Assembly (NCBI GenBank): GCA_015069045.1
Contig: SVJJ01000010.1
Coordinates: 1-54,093, forward strand
DNA length: 54,093 nt
Direction: 5' to 3'
From: Oscillospiraceae bacterium
GTDB lineage: Bacteria > Bacillota > Clostridia > UBA1381 > UBA9506
Position numbers and translations under genes: made by a program. A model generated the notes under the pieces. The model was not told the DNA's origin, searched no databases, and worked only from the letters and a program-made list of their open reading frames with translations. This document shows, in pieces, positions 9,388-18,486 of the stretch. How positions within the stretch are numbered: the first letter of the stretch is position 1; each line of letters starts with the position of its first letter.

Positions 9388-10753
9388 TTTTGTAAAAAAA
9401 GTATGGGAAATAATTTGTAAAAGGGATTTGATTGCACCGGGAGAACGGGTGCTTGTTGCTCTATCCGGCGGGGCCGATTCAGTTTGCTTACTCCATGTTT
9501 TAAAGCGTCTTTCGGAAACTGTTGGATTTTTGCTAGGTGCAGCGCACCTAAATCATGGCCTCCGTGGAGATGAAGCAGATGAGGATGAAGCCTTTGCCGC
9601 AAGCCTTTGTCAGCAATTAGATGTGCCTTTTTTTAGTTGCCGTTGCGATGTGCGTGCCTTGGCAGACCAGCTGAAGGTTGGTGTGGAGGAGGCTGGTCGT
9701 CATGCCAGATATGATTTTTTTGATGCCTTATGTCAGCAGAAAGGCTTTGACAAGATTGCTACGGCTCATCACGCAGGAGATAATGTGGAAACGGTTTTAA
9801 TGCGACTGATGCGTGGAACGGGACCTATTGGTTTGGCCGGCATTCCCTATCGAAACGGCAAGGCGATTCGTCCCTTTTTAGATGTGACAAGGGCTGAAAT
9901 TGAAGCGTATTTGTCCAGCAAGAATCTTTCCTTTAGAATAGACGACAGCAATTATAGCAATGTCTATACACGCAATCGTATTCGACATCGGTTAATTCCC
10001 ATGATACAGGAAGAATTTAATCCGAATTTTCAAAAAAACTTTCAAAAACAAATTGAATTATACAGCGCTTGTGCTGCCTATATTGAGCAGGAAGTAGAAC
10101 AAAAGCGCATGGCATTAGTACAACCCATTCTCGGTGGCTATAGCTTCAGCTGCTCGGCACTAAGGGCAGAATCGCCGTTTATAGTTGGCCAGTTACTCCA
10201 TCAGATTATTACACAGCTTTCCCCGGAACGGGAGCTGGGTATGGATGGTGTACAAGCTGTGGAAGACCTATTGCGTCAGGGAAAAGGGCGGGTGAGTCTT
10301 ACTCAAGTTTTAACAGCGCAGATTTGTTATGATATTTTATACATTCGCCGCAAGGATGCCATCCGACCTTTTTGTTATCCGATTCGATGTAAGGACAAGG
10401 TTTTCATTAAGGAAACAGGCGGGATTTTCCATGTTGGCAGGGAAGAGAAGCAAACCGGCAATAAAGAGTCCCATAGGGTTTGGGTGCGGGCAGAGGCTCT
10501 GGAGAATAAGCCTTTGCAACTACGTTCCCGTCGCGAGGGAGATTTTTTTTATCCTGTGGGCATGACGGGCAGAAAAACATTACGAGAATTTTTTATTGAC
10601 CACAAAATTCCTCAATTTCTGCGGGATACGATTCCTATTTTAACAGCCGGTGAGGATATCGTTTGGATTGCCGGCATGCGTGCAGACAGACGATTTGTTT
10701 CTACGCAAGAGAAGGACCAACAGTTGTTGCTTTCATATTATAGGGGGGACTAA
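9380..10753 (+). CDS. tilS: tRNA(Ile)-lysidine synthetase
   Basis: A 457-residue N-type ATP pyrophosphatase that converts C34 of the CAU-anticodon tRNA-Ile to lysidine, so that it reads AUA. The PP-loop SGGADS is at residues 29-34, followed by AAHLNHGLRG and the conserved ATAHHAGDNVET and MRGTG elements. The C-terminal TilS domain with LRSRREGDFFYPVGM and the DHKIPQFLRD segment is complete. It overlaps dnaB by 8 bases and is followed by hpt after one base, the usual tilS-hpt-ftsH order. Confidence 0.95.
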   Translation: MNDFVKKVWEIICKRDLIAPGERVLVALSGGADSVCLLHVLKRLSETVGFLLGAAHLNHGLRGDEADEDEAFAASLCQQLDVPFFSCRCDVRALADQLKVGVEEAGRHARYDFFDALCQQKGFDKIATAHHAGDNVETVLMRLMRGTGPIGLAGIPYRNGKAIRPFLDVTRAEIEAYLSSKNLSFRIDDSNYSNVYTRNRIRHRLIPMIQEEFNPNFQKNFQKQIELYSACAAYIEQEVEQKRMALVQPILGGYSFSCSALRAESPFIVGQLLHQIITQLSPERELGMDGVQAVEDLLRQGKGRVSLTQVLTAQICYDILYIRRKDAIRPFCYPIRCKDKVFIKETGGIFHVGREEKQTGNKESHRVWVRAEALENKPLQLRSRREGDFFYPVGMTGRKTLREFFIDHKIPQFLRDTIPILTAGEDIVWIAGMRADRRFVSTQEKDQQLLLSYYRGD

Positions 10754-10754
10754 G

Positions 10755-11303
10755 TTGAAATTTTTGGAAGACAATATTGAGAGAGTTTTACTGTCAAAGG
10801 AAGAGATTGCAGACAAAATTTCTGTCATGGCGCAGGAAATGGGTGCATATTATCAAGGGAGAGAAGTTGTGCTGGTGTGCATTTTAAAAGGGAGTGTTAC
10901 CTTTTTTAGTGACCTGGCCCGCGAACTTTCCTTTCCTGTTACATATGATTTTATGTGTGTTTCCAGCTACGGAAACGGTGCTGTTTCCGGTGGAAGTGTA
11001 CGAATCAATAAGGACCTTTCTGTTGACATCACGGATAAGCATGTGGTTATTGTGGAGGATATTCTAGACACCGGCAATACGCTATTTGCCCTATTCGAGC
11101 AACTCAAATCGAGACGGCCGGCCTCTTTAAAACTGTGCTGTTTGCTAGATAAGCCGGAACGACGCCAAAAACCGGTTGAAGCGGATTTTGTTGGGTTTTG
11201 TATATCGGATGAATTTGTGGTTGGTTATGGTTTAGACTACGGTGAGCAATATCGGCAGCTTCCTTACGTTGGCGTGTTGAAACGTAGTGTGTATGAGAAG
11301 TAA
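10755..11303 (+). CDS. hpt: Hypoxanthine phosphoribosyltransferase
   Basis: A 182-residue purine-salvage enzyme that makes IMP or GMP from the base and PRPP. The PRPP-binding signature VVIVEDILDTGNTL lies at residues 97-110, and the C-terminal GYGLDYGEQYRQLPYVG segment is typical. The frame is open upstream inside tilS, but the TTG at 10755, after the GGGGGGAC ribosome site, starts the conserved protein. It is one base from the tilS stop. Confidence 0.95.
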   Translation: MKFLEDNIERVLLSKEEIADKISVMAQEMGAYYQGREVVLVCILKGSVTFFSDLARELSFPVTYDFMCVSSYGNGAVSGGSVRINKDLSVDITDKHVVIVEDILDTGNTLFALFEQLKSRRPASLKLCCLLDKPERRQKPVEADFVGFCISDEFVVGYGLDYGEQYRQLPYVGVLKRSVYEK

Positions 11304-11357
11304 TTTTAGTAATTTTTATCTAAAAAATGAATAGATAATTAAATTTTTTAATATTCC

Positions 11358-11386
11358 TTGTAATTTATTCCATTTTGTGTTAAACT
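11358..11386 (+). promoter_or_regulatory. Candidate sigma-A promoter for ftsH
   Basis: TTGTAA, a 17-base spacer and TAAACT lie 35 bases before the ftsH start. The same -10 (TAAACT) appears in the candidate rpsB promoter. The match is moderate. Confidence 0.5.
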
Positions 11387-11420
11387 AAGTTCTATTCGAA
11401 GCCATAAAGGGGTGACATTC

Positions 11421-13343
11421 TTGAACAAAAAGAATTTGGGTGGCATTGGTTTTTATGTGCTGTTGTTTGTCATTGTTTTAATTATGTTCGGTATTTTTAA
11501 TTACGAACCGGGCATCAGCACTATACGATATTCCGATTTGCTGTCCTATATTAAAAGTGGTAACGTATCTGAATTGGTTTTGACCGACAGAACGGCTACT
11601 ATTACATTACGAAACATTGAGGCAGAGTATCCTAATGAAAACAAACGTGTGTCTGACATTTCATCAATTTATATTTTATATGAGGATGCGGGAGAGGCTA
11701 TTCGCCAACAGATGGATGCGGGCACTTTAAAGGTTGATACACCGGCACCTCAAGAAATGCCTTGGTGGCTTTCTCTGCTGCCGACTTTGTTAACTGTGGG
11801 CATTTTTGTGCTTTTCTGGTTTGTCTTTATGCGTCAATCCCAAGGTGGCGGCAAAGTGATGTCTTTTGGAAAGAGTAATGCCCGTATGAGCCAAAGCGGT
11901 GAAACGCACATTACCTTTAAAGATGTGGCAGGTGCTGATGAAGAAAAGGAAGAACTAGCTGAAATAGTTGAATTTCTGCGTGATTCTTCTAAATTTATTG
12001 AGTTGGGTGCACGTATTCCTAAAGGGGTGTTACTAGTTGGACCGCCGGGTACCGGTAAAACATTGTTGGCTAAAGCAATTGCCGGCGAGGCAAAAGCCCC
12101 CTTCTTTAGCATTAGCGGTTCGGATTTTGTTGAAATGTTTGTAGGTGTGGGAGCCTCTCGTGTACGTGATTTATTTGATAGAGCTAAAAAGAATGCTCCC
12201 AGCATTATTTTTATTGATGAAATTGATGCGGTTGGCCGTCACCGTGGCGCCGGATTAGGTGGCGGTCATGATGAACGTGAGCAAACCCTAAACCAATTAT
12301 TAGTGGAAATGGATGGTTTTGGTGCAAATGAAGGTATTATTATTATTGCGGCTACCAATAGACCGGACATTTTAGATCCGGCCCTTTTGCGTCCCGGCCG
12401 ATTTGACCGCCAGGTTGTGGTTAATTATCCGGACGTTAAAGGTCGTGAAGCAATTTTAAAGGTGCACACCCGTGCTAAGCCTTTGGCCAAAGATGTTGAT
12501 TTAAGTGTTATAGCCAAAACAACCTCTGGTTTTACCGGGGCAGATTTGGAAAATTTGATGAATGAGGCAGCACTGTTGGCTGCTAAGCGTAATAAAAAGA
12601 AAATTGAGATGGAGGATATTGAAAACTCCATCATTAAAGTTATTGCCGGTCCAGAAAAACGGTCGAAGACAGTGACAGATAAAGAAAAACGCTTGGTAGC
12701 CTATCATGAGGCAGGGCATGCAATAATGCATAAATTAATGCCGAATTGTGACCCGGTTCACGAAATTTCCATTATTCAGCGAGGCCGTGCGGGCGGTTAT
12801 ACCTTATCCCTGCCTACAGAGGATAAAAACTATGTGTCCAAACAGGATATGCTGGACCAAATTGTTGCACTTTTGGGCGGACGTACGGCAGAAAAGCTTG
12901 TACTTGATGATATCAGCACCGGGGCATCCAATGATATTATGCGTTCTACAAAAATGGCCCGTGAAATGGTTACTAAGTATGGTATGAGTGATGTGCTTGG
13001 CCCCATGACCTTTGGGTCTGATAACAATGAAGTATTTTTAGGCATGAGCTATGCTCAAACAAGAGATTACAGCGAGCAAGTAGCAGCGGAAATTGATGGA
13101 GAAGTCAGAAAGATTATTGATCAGGCATATCAAACCTGTGAGCAGCTGCTGAAAGAGAATCGTCAGGCACTGGATCGTGTAGCCAAGGCATTGATTGAAA
13201 AAGAAAAACTGACGGGTGAAGAATTTGAAGCCTTATTCGTCGGCAAGATAAAAGCAGAACAGGTTGACGTGACACAATCCGATGCAATAAAAGAGGCAGA
13301 TGCTGTGGATACAACTGCAACAGAGGAGAATACAGAGAAATAA
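11421..13343 (+). CDS. ftsH: ATP-dependent zinc metalloprotease FtsH
   Basis: A 640-residue membrane-anchored AAA protease. It has a first membrane helix at about 10-28, an extracytoplasmic domain, and a second helix at about 115-135. The AAA domain has GPPGTGKT near residue 207 and the second-region-of-homology arginines (RPGRFDRQ). The zinc motif HEAGH starts near residue 429. I prefer TTG 11421 to GTG 11412, because the AAAGGGG ribosome site overlaps the GTG. FtsH degrades membrane proteins and regulators and in Bacillus is needed for sporulation. Confidence 0.97.
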   Translation: MNKKNLGGIGFYVLLFVIVLIMFGIFNYEPGISTIRYSDLLSYIKSGNVSELVLTDRTATITLRNIEAEYPNENKRVSDISSIYILYEDAGEAIRQQMDAGTLKVDTPAPQEMPWWLSLLPTLLTVGIFVLFWFVFMRQSQGGGKVMSFGKSNARMSQSGETHITFKDVAGADEEKEELAEIVEFLRDSSKFIELGARIPKGVLLVGPPGTGKTLLAKAIAGEAKAPFFSISGSDFVEMFVGVGASRVRDLFDRAKKNAPSIIFIDEIDAVGRHRGAGLGGGHDEREQTLNQLLVEMDGFGANEGIIIIAATNRPDILDPALLRPGRFDRQVVVNYPDVKGREAILKVHTRAKPLAKDVDLSVIAKTTSGFTGADLENLMNEAALLAAKRNKKKIEMEDIENSIIKVIAGPEKRSKTVTDKEKRLVAYHEAGHAIMHKLMPNCDPVHEISIIQRGRAGGYTLSLPTEDKNYVSKQDMLDQIVALLGGRTAEKLVLDDISTGASNDIMRSTKMAREMVTKYGMSDVLGPMTFGSDNNEVFLGMSYAQTRDYSEQVAAEIDGEVRKIIDQAYQTCEQLLKENRQALDRVAKALIEKEKLTGEEFEALFVGKIKAEQVDVTQSDAIKEADAVDTTATEENTEK

Positions 13344-13353
13344 CAGTCAGAAG

Positions 13354-13408
13354 GGTACAATTTTACATGCAGCTTTAGGCCCATGTAGGTTGTGCCTTTC
13401 TTTTCTTG
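13354..13408 (+). terminator. Terminator of ftsH
   Basis: GGTACAATTTTACATG pairs with CATGTAGGTTGTGCC through several G-U pairs and one bulge, and the T-rich stretch TTTCTTTTC follows. It ends the transcript from ftsH. Confidence 0.7.
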
Positions 13409-13413
13409 TTTAA

Positions 13414-13425
13414 TGCAAAATTTGC
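13414..13425 (+). promoter_or_regulatory. Upstream copy of a 12-base operator-like repeat
   Basis: TGCAAAATTTGC is nearly palindromic and recurs exactly at 13476-13487, where it overlaps the -35 of the next gene's promoter. Two identical copies 62 bases apart suggest an operator pair, perhaps for autoregulation by the PucR/CdaR-type protein downstream. Confidence 0.4.
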
Positions 13426-13474
13426 CAAACCATAATTTTTTTTGTGAATTATAATAAAAAATTGCAAATAAATC

Positions 13475-13503
13475 TTGCAAAATTTGCAAAAAAAGTATAT
13501 AAT
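13475..13503 (+). promoter_or_regulatory. Sigma-A promoter of the CdaR-type regulator, overlapped by an operator-like repeat
   Basis: TTGCAA (13475-13480), a 17-base spacer and a consensus TATAAT (13498-13503). A second TATAAT stands at 13513-13518. The repeat TGCAAAATTTGC (13476-13487) covers the -35, so a bound protein there would block the polymerase. Confidence 0.65.
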
Positions 13504-13586
13504 CATAGGGTATATAATCATGCAGATGAATATGTTTAGAACCTATTATTTGTGCAATATCTTGTACTAAGAGCGGAGGAATATAT

Positions 13587-14666
13587 ATGCTAGGTCAAAT
13601 TTTTCAACCGGTGTTGGAGCAAATGCGTGCTGTATCCGGAAAGGATATGGGTGTTTTAAATAATTCCGGTACAGTGGTTGCGTGTGTGGGAGAACGCTTG
13701 AGCGAGGAACTTGCTTTTGATGCTGTTATGAACAATACAAACAACGGAAGACCCTTCGTTTTATCTGCATATACTTTTGTTGCTTTTGGTATGCGAAATA
13801 TGATGGATTATGTTGTTTATGTGCGGGGAACAGATGCAGAGTCCCAGCGTTTATCGTTGCTATTATCTGTCAGCTTGTCTAATTTACAGATTTATTGTGG
13901 TGATAAGTATGATAAAACAAATTATTTAAAAAGTGTCCTATTGGGTAACGTTTTACCGGGCGATGTGTATTTGCATGCTGCGGAATTACAAATTGATATG
14001 GAAATTCCCCGTTTAGTATATATTATTCAGTTGCAAGAACCCGCAGATATTTCGTTGCAGCACATTTTACAAAATCTATTTCCGGAGAATGATTTTGTTA
14101 TCGGTATTGATAACTTAAATGTTGTATTAATTAAGTCCTTGCCCGTAAACTACAATAGAGATTTTATCAATAAGATTGCGAAAAACATTGTTGAAACCGT
14201 TAATTCAGAGTTGATGCTTCAGATTTATGTGGGTGTAGGTACACCGACAGAATCTATTTATGATATTGCCCGCTCCTACTCAGAGGCGCAAATTGCCTTA
14301 GAAATTGGTCGTGTTTTTGAAGGCGACCAATATATTTTAAGTTATGATGCGTTGGGGATTGGTCGTCTTATTTACCAACTGCCCAGCAAACTATGTGAAT
14401 TATTTTTAGATGAAATATTTAAAAAAGAAAGCATTGATGTTTTGGACGAGGAAACGCTGCAAACTATTTATAAATTCTTTGAAAATAACTTAAATGTTAG
14501 TGAAACTTCTCGCCAGTTGTTTGTACATCGTAACACATTGGTGTATCGACTGGACAAAATTGAGCGTTTAACAGGTCTTGATTTGCGCAAGTTTGATGAT
14601 GCGGTTATTTTTAAAGTTGCAATTCTTGTCAACAAGTATCTCCGTGCCAATTCGGCAAAATTTTAA
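13587..14666 (+). CDS. CdaR/PucR-type transcriptional regulator
   Basis: A 359-residue protein ending in a PucR-type helix-turn-helix (about 295-350; FFENNLNVSETSRQLFVHRN followed by TLVYRLDKIERLTG). The middle has a GGDEF-like CdaR domain (about 125-275, with YVGVGTPTESIYDIARSYSEAQ). The N-terminal part resembles the sugar-diacid recognition region of CdaR, but its ligand cannot be inferred. AAGCGGAGG precedes the ATG. ftsE starts 17 bases after the stop with no terminator between, so the regulator and FtsEX are probably one transcript. Confidence 0.85.
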   Translation: MLGQIFQPVLEQMRAVSGKDMGVLNNSGTVVACVGERLSEELAFDAVMNNTNNGRPFVLSAYTFVAFGMRNMMDYVVYVRGTDAESQRLSLLLSVSLSNLQIYCGDKYDKTNYLKSVLLGNVLPGDVYLHAAELQIDMEIPRLVYIIQLQEPADISLQHILQNLFPENDFVIGIDNLNVVLIKSLPVNYNRDFINKIAKNIVETVNSELMLQIYVGVGTPTESIYDIARSYSEAQIALEIGRVFEGDQYILSYDALGIGRLIYQLPSKLCELFLDEIFKKESIDVLDEETLQTIYKFFENNLNVSETSRQLFVHRNTLVYRLDKIERLTGLDLRKFDDAVIFKVAILVNKYLRANSAKF

Positions 14667-14683
14667 TATTTTGGGAGTTATCT

Positions 14684-15370
14684 ATGATTATTTTCAGTAA
14701 TGTTTCTAAAATTTACGAAAACGGCGCTAATGCATTGGATAATATAAGCTTTTTTATTGAACGGGGCGAGTTTGTTTTTGTGGTGGGTCCTTCTGGCGCA
14801 GGTAAGTCTACATTAATCAAGCTTTTAATGCATGAAGAAACACCAACGGCTGGTGATGTTATTGTTAACGGTGTAAACGTTAGTGGATTAAAGCAAAATC
14901 AAATTCCTTTTTTGCGTCGTAATATGGGTGTAGTTTTTCAGGATTTTAGACTGCTTCCTAAAAAAACTGTTTATGAAAATGTTTCTTTTGCTATGGAAAT
15001 TGTTGGGGCCAGTCGGCGTGAAATTCGCCGTCAGGTGCCGAATATTTTAAGCATGGTTGGACTTTCTCATAAAGCCAAGGCATATCCCACACAGCTTTCC
15101 GGCGGAGAACAACAACGGGTAGCATTGGCTCGGGCCTTGGTTAACAATCCCTCCTTTTTAATTGCCGATGAACCCACAGGTAACTTAAATCCCAGAACGG
15201 CTATGGAAATTATGGAGTTGTTAAGCGAGATTAATAAACGAGGGACAACTGTCATTATGGCAACCCATGCTAAGGATATTGTGGACCAAATGAAAAAAAG
15301 GGTTATTGCTATAGAAGATGGGGTTATTGTTCGAGACGAAGCCAGAGGTGTTTACGGATATGAAAATTAA
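14684..15370 (+). CDS. ftsE: Cell-division ABC ATPase FtsE
   Basis: A 228-residue ATPase of the FtsEX complex, which controls cell-wall hydrolases at the division site or during elongation; in B. subtilis FtsEX also affects the start of sporulation. Walker A GPSGAGKST is at 35-43. The LSGGEQQR signature and the ADEPTGNL Walker B region are present. The ATG follows GGGAG. It overlaps ftsX by 11 bases. Confidence 0.95.
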   Translation: MIIFSNVSKIYENGANALDNISFFIERGEFVFVVGPSGAGKSTLIKLLMHEETPTAGDVIVNGVNVSGLKQNQIPFLRRNMGVVFQDFRLLPKKTVYENVSFAMEIVGASRREIRRQVPNILSMVGLSHKAKAYPTQLSGGEQQRVALARALVNNPSFLIADEPTGNLNPRTAMEIMELLSEINKRGTTVIMATHAKDIVDQMKKRVIAIEDGVIVRDEARGVYGYEN

Positions 15371-16253
15371 CAGTATTAAATATTTTAGCAAAGAAGCCTT
15401 TAAAAATGTATTTTCCAACGGCTGGATGAGCTTAGCCTCGGTGTTTACTGTTGTGGCAAGCTTACTCATGTTTGGTATTTTTATGGTAATGGTTTTAAAC
15501 ATTAACCACATGATGACTAAGGTTGAATCTGATTATGAAATTACACTAACGGTTGATGAAAATTATACGTCGGCGCAAACAACCCAACTTGGCAGAACTT
15601 TGGCAGAGATACCCAATGTGTCTGAAGTTATTTTTGAATCTAAGGCACAACGGTTGGAACTTTTGCGTGACCAATTTGGGGAAAATGCCTCTCTTTTAGA
15701 CAGTTATCAGGGCGAACGAAATCCGCTACGGGATTGGTATAAAATTCGATGCGTTGATTTATCAAAATCTCAAGAAACAGTAGAAGCCGTTAGGAAACTT
15801 GATGGTGTTGTCAAGGTCATCAGTAACGAGGGCACCATTGATAAGCTAACAGCGGCATCTTCCTACATAAGCCGTATGAGTATTTGGATTATGATAGCAT
15901 TGGCGGTTATTTCAGTTTTTATCATATCCAACACCATTAAACTAGCCGTTTTTTCTCGCCGCAAAGAAATCAACATTATGAAATTTGTAGGTGCAACAGA
16001 CTGGTTTATCCGTTGGCCATTTATTATTGAAGGTATGTTAATTGGTGTTTTAGGGGCGGCTATATCCTGTTTTATCATGTCCCTTGGTTATGATGGATTG
16101 ATTCATATGTTTCAATCATTGCAGATAGGTTTTGTGAGCTTTATTTCTCTACAAGATATTATTTTCTTGCTGGCCGGTGTTTTTTTGCTAATGGGAATTG
16201 GCTTGGGTGCAGCGGGCAGTTTGCTTTCAGTACGAAAACATTTAAAAGTGTGA
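15360..16253 (+). CDS. ftsX: Cell-division ABC permease FtsX
   Basis: A 297-residue, four-helix permease-like partner of FtsE. It has a first helix after a short cytoplasmic N-terminus, then a large extracytoplasmic loop (about 55-165) that would contact the wall hydrolase. Three C-terminal helices form the FtsX core, with a conserved RRKEINIMKFVGATDWFIRWPF stretch. The ATG at 15360 lies inside the end of ftsE, so translation is coupled. No wall hydrolase gene follows; a terminator and rpsB come next. Confidence 0.95.
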   Translation: MKINSIKYFSKEAFKNVFSNGWMSLASVFTVVASLLMFGIFMVMVLNINHMMTKVESDYEITLTVDENYTSAQTTQLGRTLAEIPNVSEVIFESKAQRLELLRDQFGENASLLDSYQGERNPLRDWYKIRCVDLSKSQETVEAVRKLDGVVKVISNEGTIDKLTAASSYISRMSIWIMIALAVISVFIISNTIKLAVFSRRKEINIMKFVGATDWFIRWPFIIEGMLIGVLGAAISCFIMSLGYDGLIHMFQSLQIGFVSFISLQDIIFLLAGVFLLMGIGLGAAGSLLSVRKHLKV

Positions 16254-16274
16254 CAATCAAATAGATGTATATAT

Positions 16275-16313
16275 AGGAAAAATGCAAAAAAAACTTGCAT
16301 TTTTCCTATTTTT
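16275..16313 (+). terminator. Terminator of ftsEX
   Basis: Perfect 13-bp arms, AGGAAAAATGCAA (16275-16287) and TTGCATTTTTCCT (16295-16307), are followed by ATTTTTAT. The 3' arm also contains the -35 of the candidate rpsB promoter. Confidence 0.85.
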
Positions 16314-16323
16314 ATGATAAACT
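16295..16323 (+). promoter_or_regulatory. Candidate rpsB promoter inside the ftsX terminator
   Basis: TTGCAT (16295-16300), a 17-base spacer and TAAACT (16318-16323). The -35 is the beginning of the terminator's 3' arm, so read-through from ftsX and initiation for rpsB would compete. Confidence 0.5.
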
Positions 16324-16433
16324 ATCATGGCAAATACGCACGCATTGTGATTTTGTGGGTGGTGCCGGACATCCGGTTCCCGCAAGAGAAGATCAATGGG
16401 GAGGTTATGCAAATAAAACCGGAGGTGACAGAA
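16324..16433 (+). promoter_or_regulatory. Untranslated leader of rpsB
   Basis: About 110 bases separate the candidate promoter from the rpsB start. The leader holds a small GC-rich stem (CCGG-A-CAT-CCGG near 16366) and ends in GGAGGTGAC. S2 leaders are often targets of autoregulation by S2, but I cannot match this one to a defined motif. Confidence 0.3.
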
Positions 16434-17180
16434 ATGTCAGTAATTTCAATGAAACAACTGCTGGAGGCAGGCGTCCATTTTGGACATCAAACCAGAAGAT
16501 GGAACCCTAAAATGGCGGAATACATCTTCACAGAACGGAACGGAATCTACATTATAGATTTGCAGAAAACCGTTAAGAAAATCGAAGAAGCTTATAGTTT
16601 CGTTCGTGACATTGCTCAGGATGGTGGCGATATTCTCTTTGTTGGCACCAAGAAGCAAGCCCAGGAATCCATTAAGGAAGAAGCAGAGCGCGTAGGCATG
16701 TACTGGGTTAACGCAAGATGGTTGGGCGGTATGCTTACCAACTTCAAAACCATTAAACAGCGGATTGAACGTTTGGAACAGCTGACTCGCATGGAAGAGG
16801 ATGGAACTTTTGATCTTCTGCCTAAGAAGGAAGTTTTAAATCTTAAACATGAGAGAGAAAAGTTGGAGAAGTTCTTAGGTGGCATTAAGACCATGAAGAA
16901 ATTGCCGGCCGCTTTGTTTATTGTAGATCCCAGAAAAGAAAAGATTGCTATTGCCGAGGCTAAAAAGCTAGGCATTCCCGTTGTAGCTATTGTAGATACT
17001 AACTGCGACCCTGAAGAGGTTGATTATGTTATCCCCGGCAACGATGACGCTATTCGTGCTGTTAAATTGATTGCTTCCACGATTGCTAACGCAATTGTTG
17101 AAGGTCGTCAGGGTATTGATAGTGAAGTTGTAGAAAGTGCAGAAGTCGAAGCACCTGCAGAAGAAGTAAGTGCAGAATAA
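16434..17180 (+). CDS. rpsB: 30S ribosomal protein S2
   Basis: 248 residues. It begins [20 protein letters not shown], the highly conserved S2 opening, and has the [13 protein letters not shown] and [10 protein letters not shown] segments. An upstream in-frame extension exists but lacks conservation and a ribosome site, whereas GGAGGTGAC precedes the ATG at 16434. The C-terminal tail is acidic ([12 protein letters not shown]). tsf follows after 34 bases. Confidence 0.97.
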   Translation: MSVISMKQLLEAGVHFGHQTRRWNPKMAEYIFTERNGIYIIDLQKTVKKIEEAYSFVRDIAQDGGDILFVGTKKQAQESIKEEAERVGMYWVNARWLGGMLTNFKTIKQRIERLEQLTRMEEDGTFDLLPKKEVLNLKHEREKLEKFLGGIKTMKKLPAALFIVDPRKEKIAIAEAKKLGIPVVAIVDTNCDPEEVDYVIPGNDDAIRAVKLIASTIANAIVEGRQGIDSEVVESAEVEAPAEEVSAE

Positions 17181-17214
17181 ATCCTTAGATTAATTTAGAA
17201 AAGGGGAGAATAAC

Positions 17215-18108
17215 ATGGCTTTTACAGCTGCTGATGTTAAAACATTAAGAGAACGTACCGGTTGCGGTATGATGGATTGCAAAAAGGCACTGACTGAGGT
17301 TGGTGGCGATATGGATAAAGCAATTGAATTTTTAAGAGAAAAAGGCCTGGCAACAGCTGCTAAGAAGTCCGGCAGAATTGCATCTGAGGGTATCGTTAAG
17401 GCGTATCTGTCTGATGATAAGAAAGTTGGTGTCTTGGTTGAAGTTAACTCTGAAACCGATTTTGTTGCTAAGAATGACGAGTTTCAGAACTTTGTTGCCG
17501 CAGTGGCAAAAATTGTTGCTGATACAAACCCTGCTGATGTAGATGCATTAAAGGCAACTGCATTTGAGGGAAGCACCGTTGGTGATGCTTTAACAGCATT
17601 AATTGCTAAGATTGGTGAAAACATGAATATCAGACGTTTTGCCAGAATCGAAGGCAATGTTTGCTCTTACATCCACGGCGGTGGCAGAATTGGTGTATTA
17701 GTTGAGGCTGAGGGAAGCCTGGCTGATGATGCTGCATATGAGGCAGCCAGAGATGTTGCTATGCAGGTTGCGGCTATTAATCCTTTGTATCTTTCTAAGG
17801 ACGTTGTTCCTGCTGAAGATGTTGAGAAGGAAAAGAGCATCATTATTGCCCAAATTAAGGAAGATCCTAAAAATGCTAACAAGCCTGACAATATCATAGA
17901 AAAAATGGTAGGCGGTAAAATTAATAAGTTCTTCGAGCAGAACTGCTTATTGCAACAAGAATTTGTTAAGGACAGCGAATTTAAGGTAGAGGCATACCTT
18001 GCTTCCAAGAATGTTAAGTTGGTTAATTTTGTTAGATTTGAAAAAGGTGAAGGTCTGGAAAAACGTGAGGAAGATTTTGCTAACGAAGTTGCCAATATGA
18101 TTAAATAA
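17215..18108 (+). CDS. tsf: Elongation factor Ts
   Basis: A 297-residue guanine-nucleotide exchange factor for EF-Tu. The N-terminal UBA-like domain carries [18 protein letters not shown], and the TDFVAKN motif that contacts EF-Tu is present near residue 80-90. The core domain and the C-terminal coiled-coil region are full length. It is cotranscribed with rpsB. The usual downstream partners pyrH and frr are absent; a terminator and a convergent gene follow. Confidence 0.97.
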   Translation: MAFTAADVKTLRERTGCGMMDCKKALTEVGGDMDKAIEFLREKGLATAAKKSGRIASEGIVKAYLSDDKKVGVLVEVNSETDFVAKNDEFQNFVAAVAKIVADTNPADVDALKATAFEGSTVGDALTALIAKIGENMNIRRFARIEGNVCSYIHGGGRIGVLVEAEGSLADDAAYEAARDVAMQVAAINPLYLSKDVVPAEDVEKEKSIIIAQIKEDPKNANKPDNIIEKMVGGKINKFFEQNCLLQQEFVKDSEFKVEAYLASKNVKLVNFVRFEKGEGLEKREEDFANEVANMIK

Positions 18109-18136
18109 TTCTTTATAAAAAGAGTTACAGTACTAA

Positions 18137-18186
18137 TATGCACCCCAAAAGGTGAGACACTTTTGGAGGTGCATATTTTTATTTGG
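18137..18186 (+). terminator. Terminator of rpsB-tsf
   Basis: ATGCACCCCAAAAG and CTTTTGGAGGTGCAT form a long near-perfect stem, followed by ATTTTTATTT. Confidence 0.85.
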
Positions 18187-18390
18187 GTTCAATAAATAGA
18201 AAATAATTGGTCAGTTTTTCAATCATCTATTATCAGGATACGTTCTTAAACCTTCCGAAAAGCTTACAAGAAGTGTAACAGAATGTACGGTATATAATAA
18301 TGAAGTTTAGTTTCTCTGTAGTATGTATTGATTTCAGCGTTAAAAAGGTATCTTCTTATTAAAGTAGCGACAAAAGGATATTAAAATTCA

Positions 18391-18427
18391 AAGGAGCGAG
18401 CTCTGTGCAATACAGAGCTCGCTCCTT
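18391..18427 (-). terminator. Terminator of putP
   Basis: A perfect 16-bp stem (18391-18406 with 18412-18427; AAGGAGCGAGCTCTGT and its complement) around a 5-base loop. On the minus strand it is followed by a T/A-rich tail. It lies about 60 bases after the putP stop. Confidence 0.8.
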
Positions 18428-18486
18428 AATAGTTTAACGTTATATTTAGACCTTTATAGACCCATATTTGTTGTTTATACAGACTC

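Larger units (their letters stand above)
18109..18486. other. Intergenic region between tsf and putP
   Basis: This 378-bp stretch between convergent genes holds the tsf terminator at its left end and the putP terminator at its right end. The middle (about 18190-18385) is AT-rich and has no open frame with a ribosome site and no RNA structure that I recognise. Confidence 0.7.

Noticed and set aside
13462-13490. Three TTGCAAA units as a CRISPR-like or tandem array
   Set aside because: Too short and irregularly spaced; better explained as operator and promoter sequence. No CRISPR array is seen anywhere in the window.
17667-18143. 158-codon minus-strand frame
   Set aside because: Antisense to tsf and read through the terminator; it reflects codon bias in tsf.
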